A DNA stretch of 64,000 nucleotides from Megaleporinus macrocephalus (taxonomy: Eukaryota; Chordata; Actinopteri; Characiformes; Anostomidae), in NCBI GenBank assembly GCA_021613375.1, contig CM038717.1, forward strand, positions 34,881,994-34,945,993, read 5' to 3'. The position numbers and the translations under genes were made by a program. Positions 12,391 to 23,706 of this stretch are shown piece by piece. Under the pieces are notes generated by a model. The model was not told the DNA's origin, ran no database searches, and saw only the letters and a program-made list of their open reading frames with translations. The stretch's first letter is position 1, and each line of letters starts with the position of its first letter.

Positions 12391-12775
12391 GGCAGGCCAT
12401 TCTGCTGTGGATGCTGGACAGGCCTGCAGGGCAGACAGGGGATAGCTGTAGTCCAGTGTGAACTCATGGTCACTCACACGAGCAAACAGCATCAGAATCT
12501 TCTCAGCTGAGGAGACACATCCAGAGAAAAGATTCTTCAAAACCCAAACAAGCAGAAGAAAGAGAGACTACAAAGACAGTAAATCATCTAAACCCTTAAG
12601 AGAGGAAGCAGAGACCCAGTCAAAGTAGAAACATCCACCTGATGACGCGCTAAAATAGAGAAAGAGTAAATGATAGAGAACTTACGATTGTCAGGATGAA
12701 CCAGCTGAAAGTTTCTCCTGGACACACGTCAAGTCCTGCCATAGAAGTCCAGCTTGTAGTGCTTGTTTACTACGC
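12391..12775 (-). pseudogene. Tubby-like (TUB/TULP) C-terminal exon pair, degenerate
   Basis: Two minus-strand exons join in the correct phase. Exon A (about 12775-12686) ends NFQLVHPDN plus one base at donor GTAAGT. Exon B starts at 12506 after CTCCTCAG and continues PEKILMLFARVSDHEFTL then DYSYPLSALQA. The spliced reading matches the final part of the tubby domain (family pattern: NFQ..H..D, FGRV, FT.DY.YPL.ALQAFAI, SSFDSKLACE). Lesions: an in-frame TGA at 12729-12731, and a deletion after ALQA (near 12421) that removes the FAI region and shifts frame; the downstream DNA still encodes SSIHSRMAC out of phase. An intron remains, so this is a duplicated rather than retroposed fragment. No upstream tubby exons were found. 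Confidence 0.75.
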
Positions 12776-14249
12776 AGCTGAATTATATCCACCTGCTGTT
12801 TCTTCTGCCTCTTTCCCCGAACCTGCTCATCATAAACACACAGAAATATTAGAAACAGTATTCTCTGATCTGTTACTACACAATTTATCACCAGTCCAGT
12901 GGAAAATGACCACCATAGGACCAGCCCTGACCAGATACCTCCAAAACACTGGCTCACAGTATGTTTCTTGGTTTTGATGCCTTTTCTTTTTGCCTGATTA
13001 ATATTTTTATACACATGTATGCATGTGTATACACAGATGCATTTTATGCACACATGTATCAATGCAGCAGCTGATGTCTAAATTGTTTAAAAGTGTCATG
13101 ATGAATGGACGAATAGAACTTCTCTAAAACACCTTGAAAGAAAATGTAAGTTCTATTGACTTACATTAAAAGTAATAAGAGGTTTTTGGCCTCTCTTGTA
13201 AAGTTACCACTTTGGAAAGCAATGATATACGCTACGATATATAGATGTAAGTTTTTTGCCACCTAAGCTATTTTTTAAAAGCTTCTATCTTAGCAATACG
13301 CATATTTTTATATACAAAATAACATAAATATCTTACTTTGAAAAAAGTAGATCATATTTTGTAAGCCAGTTTAAAGAACAAAGCTAAAATGAAGTAAAAG
13401 CTTAATTTAATAGCTTGATAAAAGTTGATAAAATTGATAAAAAGTTTTCCTGTCTGAAAAAATATATATCACAACATTTATTTCCATTCAGAGCTGTGTC
13501 CTAATGCATCCGGGGCCCTTTTATTTTGTTATGGTCAGGAGTGTAGCTGATTCTTAATGATCCCTGAATCACTTTTTTAAAATCTGAGCCTCATGAATTT
13601 CAGCACGGTTATCCTGAAATATTGCCATGCCATGTCAGTCTGCTGATTAGATTACCTGGTTACTCTGTACATTCAGATGATCAGATAACTTCATCAACAC
13701 ATATTATTATTAACACATAACATGCTGGGCCTCGACCAGACCAACTAAAGCCCGCCCAGATCATAACACTGGCCCCAAGGGCTTACCCTGACATGCCCAA
13801 TGCTGTGGAATAGTGTCAGTCTAGACTCTTTAGACCACATGACACTTTTCCTTTGCTCTAGAGTCTAATCTTTTTGTTTCCCAGCAAACATTTTTCAGAT
13901 TCGAGTTCTAGTTGTGTGAAAATGATCTTACTTTCAATATCTGGGACTGCTGTTTCTTTTTACCATTCCATCTCACCAAACTATTTTAAATGATCTTCAA
14001 TCACTATCACTCAAGATTATATCCAACCACATTTCTTTTCCAAAGTGAATAACTCAGTATTCTCCAGTCATGATCATTCAAGATTTTTGTCCCACCACAG
14101 TTCTTCTCTAAAGTACAAAACTCACCAATATTTGGAACAGAGAGTAGATGAGTATCAGCCGAGTGGAGCGGATGTGAAGGATAGTACACAGAAAGGTGAT
14201 CAGGAGCCAAATCAGTTTTGGAGAGAGGGAGTAAAACCAGAGACCCTCC
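12776..14249. other. Intergenic stretch with one repeat copy
   Basis: No exon recognised. It includes a copy (13085-13240) of an interspersed family also present at 35830-35950, 38610-38830 and 56545-56830. Confidence 0.45.
13085..13240. repeat. Interspersed repeat family, copy 1
   Basis: It shares ATGATGAATGGACGAATAGA and CTATTGACTTACATTAAAAG with the other three copies. It is probably a short non-autonomous transposon; ends are not defined. Confidence 0.6.
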
Positions 14250-15062
14250 TCCAGGGCTGATATGATTGGCTTACAACTGATAAGCTGTGATATGACTGTC
14301 TTACAGCCTACGAGGTTGAATATGAATGATTTACAGCCTACAAGGTCTGATAAGATTGGGTTATAATCTACAGAGTCTAATGTGATTGGTTTACAACCTG
14401 AGACGTCTGATATGATTAGTTTATAATCTACGAGTTCTGATATGATTGGTTTACAACTGATGAGCTCTGACAGGATTGGCTTACAGCCTACAAGGTTTAA
14501 TATGATATGATATGATGTGGTCTTATGCAATTAGCTTATAACTGAGGAGCTATAATATGTTTAGCTTAAAACCTATGAGGACTTATATGATTGGCTTACA
14601 ACTGACGGACCTCCGATATGATTGGCTTACAACCTACTAAATCTGATATAAATGGTTTACAACTCACAAGGTCCGATATGATTGGCTTACAACCTATAAG
14701 GTCTGTTATTATTGACTTACAATTTACAAGGTCTGATGTGATTGGTTTCTAACCTATGAGGTCTGATATGATTGGTTTACAACTGATGAACCTCCGATAT
14801 GATTGATTTACAACCTACTAAATCTGATATAAAAGGCTTACAACCTATAAGGTCTGTTATTATTGGCTTACAATATGCAAGGTATGATATAATTGGTTTA
14901 TAACCTGTGGGGTCTGATATGATTGGCTTACTACATGGGAGGTCTACTATGATTGGTTTACAACCTACAAAGTCTGATATGATTAGTTTACCACCTATGA
15001 AGTGTGGTACGATTGGCTTACAATCTACAAGGCCTGATATGATTGGTTTACAACCTTCAACA
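14250..15062. repeat. 30-bp minisatellite
   Basis: About 27 degenerate copies of a 30-bp unit of the type GTCTGATATGATTGGTTTAC plus AACCTACAAG, with a poorer stretch near 14480-14570. Because the period is a multiple of three, the minus strand reads as a ten-residue repeat (GCKPIISDLV), giving false open frames of 112 and 140 codons. Confidence 0.9.
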
Positions 15063-15114
15063 TATACAGCATATGCACCCCAGTAAATAACATATAGCAA
15101 TGTTTTTTTTAACA

Positions 15115-15124
15115 TTTATTTATT
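15115..15124 (-). promoter_or_regulatory. Possible polyadenylation signal of receptor gene 2
   Basis: Overlapping AATAAATAAA on the minus strand about 140 bp beyond the stop of the gene ending at 15260. Confidence 0.4.
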
Positions 15125-15259
15125 TGTGCAGTGAACATATTCTGATGACCAGTGAACATAGTTCAGTAAATAAATAAAAGCAGGAAATTTCCACTCATGA
15201 TTTAACGTAATTATTTGGGTATCCATTGTTTGATCAAATCAGACTGTCCATGTATAACT

Positions 15260-16350
15260 CTATTCAGGTCTTGTAATCAGAGAACGCTCCAACTGCTGAT
15301 CGGCTGAAGATGTGTCAGTCAAAGTTGTTGGGCTTTCAGTGGAGGACTTGCCAGATCTGAAGGAAACCCTGCACTTACTAAGGCACATCAGCATGTTCTT
15401 CACACGTGATCTGAACTCCTCCGAGATAAAATAATACACAAGTGGGTCCAAACAGCTGTTCAGACTTCCCAGACACAACGCAACTATGTAGAACCCATAG
15501 AAATCATTCTTAAATCCTGCCTCCAACATAGAGTAATGAATGATCAGCATGATGTTACTGGGAGTGAAGCACAGCAGGAACATCACCAGCACAGTGATCA
15601 TGAGGACTATAGCTTTCTTTTTCTTCTTACTGCTGCCACCATCCTTTTTGGACCTGCTGAGGGAGCGAAAGGTCAGCAGGTATGACACGATACAGACCAC
15701 ACAGGGAACTACATATCCCACAATGCCCATGGTCAGGAAATATCCAATAGGGAAATGTGTCTGGCTGGGGCGAGTGACGTCATGGCAGGTGATTATGTTG
15801 TTGAGATTGAGGACTTTAACAGTCTGGTCATACAGGTAGAGCGGTACGGTGATGAGCCAGACTACAATCCACACACAAGCAGTGATGCAGACCGTTACGC
15901 GGTTATTCAGTTTATGTGAAAGGGGGTGCGCAATGGCCCAGTAGCGCTGCACACTGATACATGCTATGAAGATAGTGGAGCAGTACATATTCCCATAGAA
16001 GAACCCCACTAGCACTTTACACAGTGGCTCCCCGAAAATCCAGTCATTGCCGTTGAAGTGGTAGGCGATCTTCAGTGGGAGCCAAACGATGAACAACAGG
16101 TCAGCCAGTGCTAGATTTGCCATTAGGACGGAGGTGGGATTCTTCTTCTTCTTTGTCCTGAAAAGGAATATCCAGGCGGCCATGGTGTTGGTGGGTAGCC
16201 CCATTATGAAGATGATGATGTATATAAGAGGAAGAAACACTGTGGTGAGGTTGCTTTTTAGAGCATTCATGGAAACAGTGCTGATGTTTACACCTTGTTC
16301 ATTCTCGCTCACTACATCAAATGTAGCAAAAGTAAAATCTGAGGAATTAT
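15260..16350 (-). CDS. f2rl1-like: PAR2-like G-protein-coupled receptor, gene 2 (main exon)
   Basis: This exon encodes the entire seven-helix core: TM1 begins FLPLIYIIIFIMGLPTN, the TM3 end carries SVQRYW, extracellular loop 2 has CHDVTRP (PAR signature), loop 3 has KKKKK, TM6 has CFTPSN and TM7 has DPLVYYF. The 5' end is set by an acceptor (TTCTTTCTCTCACAACAG) just before 16350. The first two bases complete a codon from the previous exon and the frame continues NSSDFTFATF. There is no ATG in this leading part (GTG at 16312 is not a start), so initiation must be upstream. With the exon at 18247-18348 the predicted product is 394 residues. Sequons NSS, NIS and NLT lie in the N-terminus. The tail is shorter and less Ser-rich than in gene 1 and ends LITRPE. 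Predicted PAR2-family receptor; ligand unknown. Confidence 0.92.
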
Positions 16351-17049
16351 CTGTTGTGAGAGAAAGAAGATTCAGTTAAAGGTCAGATGCTTTCGTAAAT
16401 CAGTTTAGCATTCCAAGATCAGCTACAGCATCAGAGCAAATGTAATCCAAAACTACCATCAAATAAATCCTTCAGTTATGTTTTGCTTTACCTCATTTAG
16501 CACACCTGATTAACAAGCTCCTTGTGTGTTGGGTCAGCCGTTTAGAGCGAAGGGTCACTATGACTGAGATTGGGAACCCCTTGCTATACAGCATCACAAA
16601 GTAAAGGGAGTCCCAATACAGTTCTGGACATAAAGTAATTTGTAACCTATACGTTTAGGGCTAGTAGTGTTAAAAGTACTGAGAAATGAAAGTAATAGTC
16701 AAACCCATATATCTTCACTGTCACTGTAATTTTTGCATGATTTATATACGTTCCTTTTCAATGTTTCTAATTTGATTAGAATAGTTATAAATACTTTCAT
16801 TATCCAAATAACACACTGATGTCCTCATACTTCATATCTATATGTACTCTCTGTTCGAAGCGCTCCGTTAGAGCGCCTGTGTCTTTAAGCCCCGCCTCCC
16901 AGTGTGCTCTGATTGGTCAGCTTGCCCTCTCCATTCTAATTGGTGAACTGCTAGCATGGTTGATTGCTGTAGCTGCAACAAGTTAAATTTCTACAAGCCA
17001 ATAAGAACTGTGTTACGAGATGATGTCACATTGTAACAGAATCTCATAG
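16351..17049. other. Intron of receptor gene 2, unremarkable part
   Basis: No exon or named repeat recognised before the transposon remnant at 17050. Confidence 0.4.
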
Positions 17050-17480
17050 CATGTACTTTATATATATATTTATACACAGTCGAGCCACATTGCTATGACC
17101 ACCATCTAATATCCAGAGTGACTGCGGTGTGCAGCACAGACAGCAGCTAGACAGACTGGGAAACTCAGTAAGGTTCTGGTAGGTTGTCACAGGTATCTGA
17201 AGCCATACTGACTGCAGTGCATCCCACAGCTGCTGGAGGGAGCGTGGGGTAGGATCCATAGGGCCAACACGACGATCCTGGTGGTCCCATAGATGCTTAA
17301 CTGGGTTCAAGTCTGGGGAATTAGAGGTCCAAGGTAGTATGTGGAAGTCTTGGTCAGCTCCTTAAACTAATTCTCTTCAACATTTCTAGCTGTACGACGT
17401 GTCGCATTGTCTTGCTGGAAGATCCTATCCGCCCCAAGGACAATCAGCATGTATGTGTGTACTTGATCTGTAGGGATGGA
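17050..17480 (-). mobile_element. Tc1-like transposon remnant in the intron of receptor gene 2
   Basis: The minus-strand translation at 17044-17310 contains NPVKHLWDHQDRR and LQQLWDALQSVW, typical of the C-terminal catalytic part of Tc1-like transposases. A second copy of the family lies at 38170-38580 on the plus strand (NPVEHPWDHLDGG). Frames are broken; inactive. Confidence 0.75.
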
Positions 17481-18246
17481 TTAATACCCTAATCGGTCGA
17501 GAGTGAATGTTGCAATACCAGTTCTGCCCAGGAGAGGGCACTGCCAAACCTTGTTCTTGCTCTTGCTCGTCAATTCAATAAAGGGCTATTAAGAAGCTAA
17601 TTCATTGCATCAGGTGACTTTGTGGTTTGTAAGTCATCAATCAGAGGTCTGTACCGTTACTAACTCCACCCATACAATGCACCACTGCATGCTTAGTGCT
17701 GCAGCATAAAGTGTTAACAAAATGACTGAGAATGGACACTGCCCACTAAAAAGGCATACTGGGAACCGCTGGGATAGACTAAACACAATAATGTACAAGG
17801 AAATTTAAAAAATTACTACTTCTTTAGCTTAAATTTATTATTATTTAAATTTTCAGTATGCTACTGGATATGCTACAATTGGTGGGGGTGAAAAGGATCT
17901 GTTCCAAATTGATGTCCCAATTAATATTGTTAGGAAGTAGCTTTGCTTTTAAAATCCAGTTTAACAATTTGAACAAATCAGAACTTCATTTAATTAAATC
18001 AGGTTATGAATTTTAACCTTGCCACGAATCGAATCTGTTTACTGCTGGGGGAACCTACTGACCTTATCAGACTTACAGTGGCCAAAGTAATGAAGGTTCC
18101 TTCATTGTTTACGACTGCCCAAGACACACAGTTAGATATAATAGATTTTCAGACAACATTTTCAGCGTCCGCAGTTTGTGGGATTTCTGACTGTATGGTT
18201 TTATCTATATCAAAGTCAGACCTTGCTGTGAGTTGTGGGAACTCAC

Positions 18247-18348
18247 CAGGTGGATACGGCCAGAAATAAGCGAACTTAGAATAATCGTCTTGTACATCTT
18301 GATAGGACACATCAGGTATTGCATCCAGATGATGATCCATAGTGAACT
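18247..18348 (-). CDS. f2rl1-like: Extra N-terminal exon of receptor gene 2, carries the start codon
   Basis: A 102-nt exon bounded by acceptor TTTTCTGTCCAAACAG and donor G|GTGAGT, phase 1 at both ends. The ATG at 18340 opens a 31-residue segment plus a shared codon, and the splice to 16350 keeps the frame. The peptide is acidic and aromatic: it starts MDHHLDAIPDVSY and ends DDYSKFAYFWPYPP. Tyrosines next to Asp residues are plausible sulfation sites. K22 is the only Lys or Arg in it. It has no hydrophobic signal peptide. This exon has no counterpart that I can see in the other receptor copies. Prediction rests on splice sites, phase and the lack of another start. Confidence 0.65.
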
Positions 18349-18483
18349 CTGTTTGGACAGAAAATAGATAAATGTAGATTGGGGCTCAGAAGTTAATCAA
18401 CTGCTGTAACTGTAAAATACTCATGGCTGACCTACTATGTCTTCATGCCTTTTAGCAGAGAAGAGAAAGAGAAAGTTCCTTAC

Positions 18484-18535
18484 CTTGAAACTTGTTGCTA
18501 ATATGAATAAGCTGAAGCTTTCCAGGTTAAATCCA
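18484..18535 (-). other. 5' non-coding exon of receptor gene 2 (lost start codon)
   Basis: The donor CAAG|GTAAGGAACTTTCTC and the following intron bases align with exon 1 of the copies at 29947 and 23697. At the place where those have ATGTCTCGAA and ATGTCTGGAG, this one reads AAGTTTCAAG, so the ATG is gone. The exon now looks untranslated. The upstream boundary is a guess based on the TATA-like box. Confidence 0.5.
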
Positions 18536-18560
18536 AAGCTGTGGCTGTCTGAGAGAGTTC

Positions 18561-18570
18561 ATTTATAATT
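18561..18570 (-). promoter_or_regulatory. TATA-like element of receptor gene 2
   Basis: AAATTATAAAT on the minus strand lies about 80 bp upstream of the exon 1 donor, a reasonable distance for a short first exon. No other promoter evidence. Confidence 0.3.
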
Positions 18571-18829
18571 TCTCTGCTTCTTGTTAGTCTGAAGGTTTAT
18601 AGCTTCACGGCTGTTTACATGTGTCGTTTGTTCTGACTGACAGTAGGGAGCTGTACGCACATTATTCCTGTGACGTGTGGGCAGCCACGCCTGATTCCAG
18701 TAAACAGTTCCAGGGCTGTTTCAGAGAGACAGACAGCAGTGGAGGAAGTGGAAAGAAAAAGCTTGAACCAAAATGGATATTAATGGAGTTTTAATGGAGA
18801 TCAGTAATAGGGACTTTATCAGCAACAAG

Positions 18830-19060
18830 TCCAGAAATCAGGCTCTGTGCTTGTATGGGGTCAGTATATTTGGTAAAGGCCATTCACACTTCTGTGCCTC
18901 AGCATTGATGCAGAAAAGTACCCTGAGAGAGTACACTAAGACATCCAGTATTTTTCAACATGCTGCACATGTTATATAGACATGACTCCAGAACAAGAGG
19001 GTACAGGTACTGGACTGGCCTGTCTACAGTCCTGATCTCAAATAAAGCCAATTCCGATTT
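18830..19060 (+). mobile_element. Short Tc1-like transposon fragment
   Basis: The plus strand retains CTTGTATGGGGTCAGTATAT and GGTACTGGACTGGCCTGTCT with AGTCCTGATCTC, matching the catalytic-region DNA of Tc1-like fish elements, with large internal losses. Confidence 0.55.
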
Positions 19061-19069
19061 CTGTCCCAA

Positions 19070-19440
19070 GTTAAGCCCTTATAATCGCCAGGCTTAGTGC
19101 ATACCACCACACCAGTACATACTAACTACATAGTTACATACCAGTAATTACATGTACTACAATACAAACTGAGTTATTCTGTGGGTCCTGGTCATTTAAT
19201 GGGTTAAAAATGTACTACTACATTACTTCAGCACCCAGTAATCAGATCTGGTTTCCTAAGAGGCCGTGGTTCACTCAGCCATCATTAGTTGATCATTAGA
19301 AACAATAAGTACAAAAATCGTAAGACCTTAATGAGAGGTAATAATAAAGTCTCCCATGAACGATACTCGTCACCAGATGACAAGGACGCCAGCCAACTGA
19401 GAAGAGAATCAGCATCATGTTATAGCAGCTGACCACTCGT
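19070..19440. repeat. Duplicated non-coding block upstream of receptor gene 2
   Basis: Its first part (19070-19250) matches 21960-22125 (shared GTGGGTCCTGGTCAT, TAATGGGTTAAA, ACATGTACTACAATA). Its second part (19265-19440) matches 24515-24670 (shared ATAAGTACAAAAAT, CATGAAC.ATACTC.TCACCAG). Confidence 0.75.
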
Positions 19441-19844
19441 GTGGATAGTAAGGGGTGGGTGGATTGATCCAAATATCAATATTATCAATACCAATGTTAG
19501 TATTGGTATTGAATCGATACTGGTGTGATGGAATTGATATTTTAGTGGCCGTCACGGAGCTGCATGCACAGCCTGGCAACAGAAGGTTAGCACTTTCCTA
19601 TTGGCTTTATACTTTCCTTAGGCACTTTTTAAATGTCCGCCTCAAATGTTTACAGATGCTCAAATTATTATTCATCTGGCAACGGGTTGAAATGTTACAG
19701 AGTTCCATCTGCACATCCTTTATTTATAAAATATGAGACAGCAATGACTGCAGGCTACTAAGAGATTTGAATCCTTGTTATTAAGAGATTTGACTCTTTG
19801 CTTGTTTTATGAAAATAACAACAATACAAACAAACATTACTTTC

Positions 19845-19845
<1 letters not shown>

Positions 19846-19878
<33 letters not shown>

Positions 19879-19898
19879 TAATTATTATTATTATTATG
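19846..19898. repeat. (ATA)n/(ATT)n microsatellite
   Basis: A run of ATA units is followed by ATT units, forming a short inverted repeat. Confidence 0.9.
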
Positions 19899-19899
19899 A

Positions 19900-20626
19900 T
19901 GATAAATCATGACACTTTGTTCTCCACTACATGAATAGTACATAAGCTGCATTTATTAATAAAAATTATTGGTATCAGTATCGGTGATACTGGCCCAGTA
20001 TTTACTTGCAGTATCGCACACCTCTAATAATAAGGCAGTGGGCAAAACATTTTAGCATAAGCATATAAATAATTAGATTACGTGGAAAGGAATCATATCA
20101 CTTGATACATCATCGCTTTTCCATCAGCATTTTTTGCATTTCAACACCAAATGGATCGGCCTCCCTTATACCATTGATATGATCTTTTACTGCTCAAAGA
20201 TCTCAGTGCGTGGTAAAAAAACTCTAAGCTGGTGCTTCAAGACTGTGGACCAGTTTTACATCAGTTTTTATAATCTGTTCTTAAAACCTTACACTTGCAT
20301 TCCAACAAAACTGACAGACAATAGTATTGTTCTTTTTTTATGCACAGAATTATTTTCCATACAGCACTTTGGTAAGTGGTTTTAAAATAAATGTTACTTT
20401 ATAATTATAAATATTATGTACCAAACACACAATCAGCACCAGTAGTTAGACATGGTATCAATATTCCTTTCTAAAAGACCAATTAAGATGTAAGATGACC
20501 TGTCCTTAAATGATCAAACCAGGAGCAGGACCTTTAAGATGACTGACCAGAGGTTAGAATATGCCGTTAGGGCAGCAACACTACTTCTTCATCCTCTCAT
20601 GTTGGATTGATTGGACTAAACTGTAC
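19900..20626. other. Intergenic stretch without recognised gene
   Basis: Nothing supportable seen; AT-rich with short chance open frames. Confidence 0.4.
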
Positions 20627-20785
20627 AGTGACTCACTATCACCTCATCATGTACAAAATGTTATGACAGTGACTCACTATCACCTCTTCAGGTACAAGTT
20701 GGTACTACAGTGACTCACTATTACCTATTTCAGGTACAGAGTGGTACTGCAGTGACTCACTATCACCTCTTGAAGTACAAAAGGG
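20627..20785. repeat. Tandem repeat of about 46 bp, four copies
   Basis: Each unit contains CAGTGACTCACTATCACCTC followed by a variable GGTACA..GGTACT segment. Confidence 0.85.
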
Positions 20786-21959
20786 TATTACTAGACAGAA
20801 TGTGTCAGAGCTGGCTAATTGGCGTGCTAACTTTGGTAGATATCTCTGCAACATGATACATAAATGTCTTTGACATACCACCAAGATTTATTTCTTCATA
20901 TTCTGTTAATTGTAGTTTTTTTGGGATGTTTAAAACTGAGAAAACCTTACATATTGCTCCTTTAATGACTATTTTATTTTATAATTGTAAGACTGTACTG
21001 CTGTTTAAAACATTCAGACTATATGTGGTTTAGCTGTAACATGCAGTGTTACACAACGATGTGATGAGACCGTAAACCACAATGAAATGTTAATAATTAT
21101 AACAAAAAAAGTGTATATCAGTACATGCTCAGTTGCAAATCATACCTCTTGGATTCACTCAGACACTAATATATGTATAGCTGTATTACTTGTATTAAGG
21201 AATGTTTACACTAGCAAAAGGAAAAGTATCCCACTCTTCCGAATTTTAATCTGTTCTGGTACATTGTTATTTTCTGGTAGAGCGTCTTGCAGGATTGTAA
21301 ATTTCATTCAGTTAATTTATATTCAGTTTTATTATGTATTTTGTTTTATCACAATCAAGAAAAGTGTCTGTGCCTTTTAATCTCACACTAATCAGCATAT
21401 TCTGATGACCAAAGATGATTCAGTAATGGTAACATTTTACCATGAAACATCTAAATGCAATGTTAAGGTTGGGGTTAGGGTTAGGAAGCAGGACACCAGT
21501 TTATACAACTCTCTGCCATTTTATTATTTCAGTCATCACTTTAATAAATATTCCCAAATGTTGCCACTAGACAAACCTATTTTTTTAATTGTACATTAAT
21601 ATTGTTACAATTAACATTAATAAACTACTTACAATAAACTTATACTTACAATACACTACTTAACATCTAAAACAATAACCTATTAGGCATTATTGTTTTT
21701 ATGTAATAAGCAATTGAGACTTCAGTAATGCCTATAAACGTATAAAATGCTTATAAGCTTATAAAATCTAAAATAAATGCAGTTCCTATTTCTATCATTA
21801 GGTAAGACATAAGATGTTACTGTGTTGCTTGGAGTTATTGGTGTTTTCTTCTGTGGCCTTCATAGGTCTGGAAGAAAGTATTATCTGTTTAGCTGTAGGT
21901 TCACTAATGAGCTCATAAAATCTAAAATTAAATCTATCTATCATTAGTTAACTTCTTAA
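20786..21959. other. Intergenic stretch downstream of receptor gene 3
   Basis: No gene recognised. A tiny GGGGTTAGGGTTAGG tract at 21474-21487 is too short to be interpreted. Confidence 0.4.
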
Positions 21960-22125
21960 AATCGCCAGGCTCAGTACATCCTAAAAAACTAGTACATGCT
22001 GACTATGTAGATACATACCAGTAACTACATGTACTACAATATAATAAGTTATTCAGTGGGTCCTGGTCATCTAATGGGTTAAAGATGTACTGATACATTA
22101 CTTAAGCACTCAGTAATGCCTATAA
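21960..22125. repeat. Copy of the 19070-19250 block
   Basis: It shares AATCGCCAGGCT, ACATGTACTACAATA and GTGGGTCCTGGTCAT with 19070-19250. It lies immediately 3' of the receptor pseudogene. Confidence 0.75.
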
Positions 22126-22301
22126 TTCTCACAAGTATCATTAAGACATGTACTCTTATTGTACAGTGTTACCATTCAAAATATATAAAGTGTAAATCAG
22201 GAATGAAGCCAAGTCCATATCTGATTCAGCTCATCAGATCACTATTCAGGCATTCATTATTAGATCAAATCAGAAGACCTTCCCTTAATCATGAGTAACA
22301 T

Positions 22302-23706
22302 TCAGAGATGTTCTACCATGGATGTTATTGTGCTGGTTGGAGTTATTGTAGATCCTTCTGTGACTTTTATAGGTCTGGAAGAAACCATTATTTGGTTGGC
22401 TGTGCGTTCACTACGGCACCTCAGCGTGTTCTTTAGGTTATCTCTGAACTCCTCCGAAATAAAATAATACACAAATGGGTCCAGACAGCTGTTCAGGCTG
22501 CCCAGACACAGCGCAACAATGTAGAACCCATAGACAATATCCTGACTCCCTCGATCACTCAGAAGGTAGCGCACCATCATCATGATGTTACTGGGAGTGA
22601 AGCACAGCAGGAACATCACCAGCACAGTGATCATGAGGATTATAGCTTTCCTTTTCTTCTTACTGCTGCCAGCATCCGTTATGGGCCTGCTGAGGGAGCG
22701 GAAGGTCAGCAGGTATGACACAATACAGACCACACAGGGAACTACATATCCTACAATACCCATGGTCAGGAAGTATTCAACAAGAAAATGTGTTTGATTG
22801 GCAGGTGGTTATGTCGAGATCAGTGACTTTAACAGTCTGGTCATACAGGTAGAGCGGTACGGTGATGAGCCAGACACAATCCACACACAAGCAGAGACGC
22901 AGACTGTTACCCGGTTATTCAGTTTCTAAGAAAGTGGGTGCACGATGGCCCAGTAGCGCTGGACACTGATACATGCTATGAAGATAGCGGAGCAGTACAT
23001 ATTTCCATAGAAGAACCCCACTAGCACTTTACACAGAGGCTCCCCGAAGATCCAGTCATTGCCGTTGAAGTGGTAGGCGATCTTCAATGAAGAGCAGGTC
23101 AGCCAGTGGTAGATTGGCCATTAGGATGGACGCTGGATGCTTCTTCGTTGTCCTGAAGAGGAACACCCAGATGGCCATGGCGTTGGTGGGCAGCCCCACA
23201 ATAAATATGAGGATGTAGACGACAGGAAGGAACACTGTGGTTAGGCTGTGGTTTAGAAAACCCTCAGTAGATTTACTCAAATACATACCCTGTTCTTTCC
23301 TCTTTGCTCCATGAAAAACACCTGTTTTAATATAAATTCGATCTAAATCTGTAGGGAGAGAATGTAGACAATGGTTAGCATGGCATTAAACACTTTCAAT
23401 ATGAGAAAACAAACATAAAAAACCATAGTAAGTTTTTGTGATCTCTGTAGAGCTTCCAGTACATGCTAATGGGAGCTCCAATACATCAATGATCCTAAGT
23501 ATTACTTATGGCCTACAAGCAAGATGGTACTGGACCTACATAATGCAGGGCAGCCAAACCCAGACTCTGTACAGAAACTCTGTTCTCGTCTACATGCACA
23601 CAAACTGTTGGGCCACTGATATGACCATATATTCTGTATTCCAACAAAAGTATATTTAGTAGCATTTATTAGCAGCAAAGAGAAAAAGTAGCTTACCTCC
23701 AGACAT
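22302..23706 (-). pseudogene. f2rl1-like: PAR2-like receptor gene 3, inactivated
   Basis: Exon 1 (23697-23706, ATG TCT GGA G then GTAAGC) and the acceptor before 23348 are intact and in phase, giving MSGDLDRIYIK onward. The main exon matches the other receptors from TM1 to the tail (CRSERTANQ) but is broken. By comparison with 26494-27563 it has a 14-bp deletion near 23087 (end of TM2), a CAG-to-TAG stop at 22926-22928, a 1-bp deletion near 22875 and a 17-bp deletion near 22800 (extracellular loop 2, removing the CHD motif). The deletions do not sum to a multiple of three. Remaining open pieces are 23056-23286 and 22302-22763. The rest of the sequence is well preserved, so loss looks fairly recent. 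Confidence 0.92.

Noticed and set aside
21474..21487. Interstitial telomere-like GGGTTAGGGTTAGG
   Set aside because: Barely two units; expected by chance in a window of this size.
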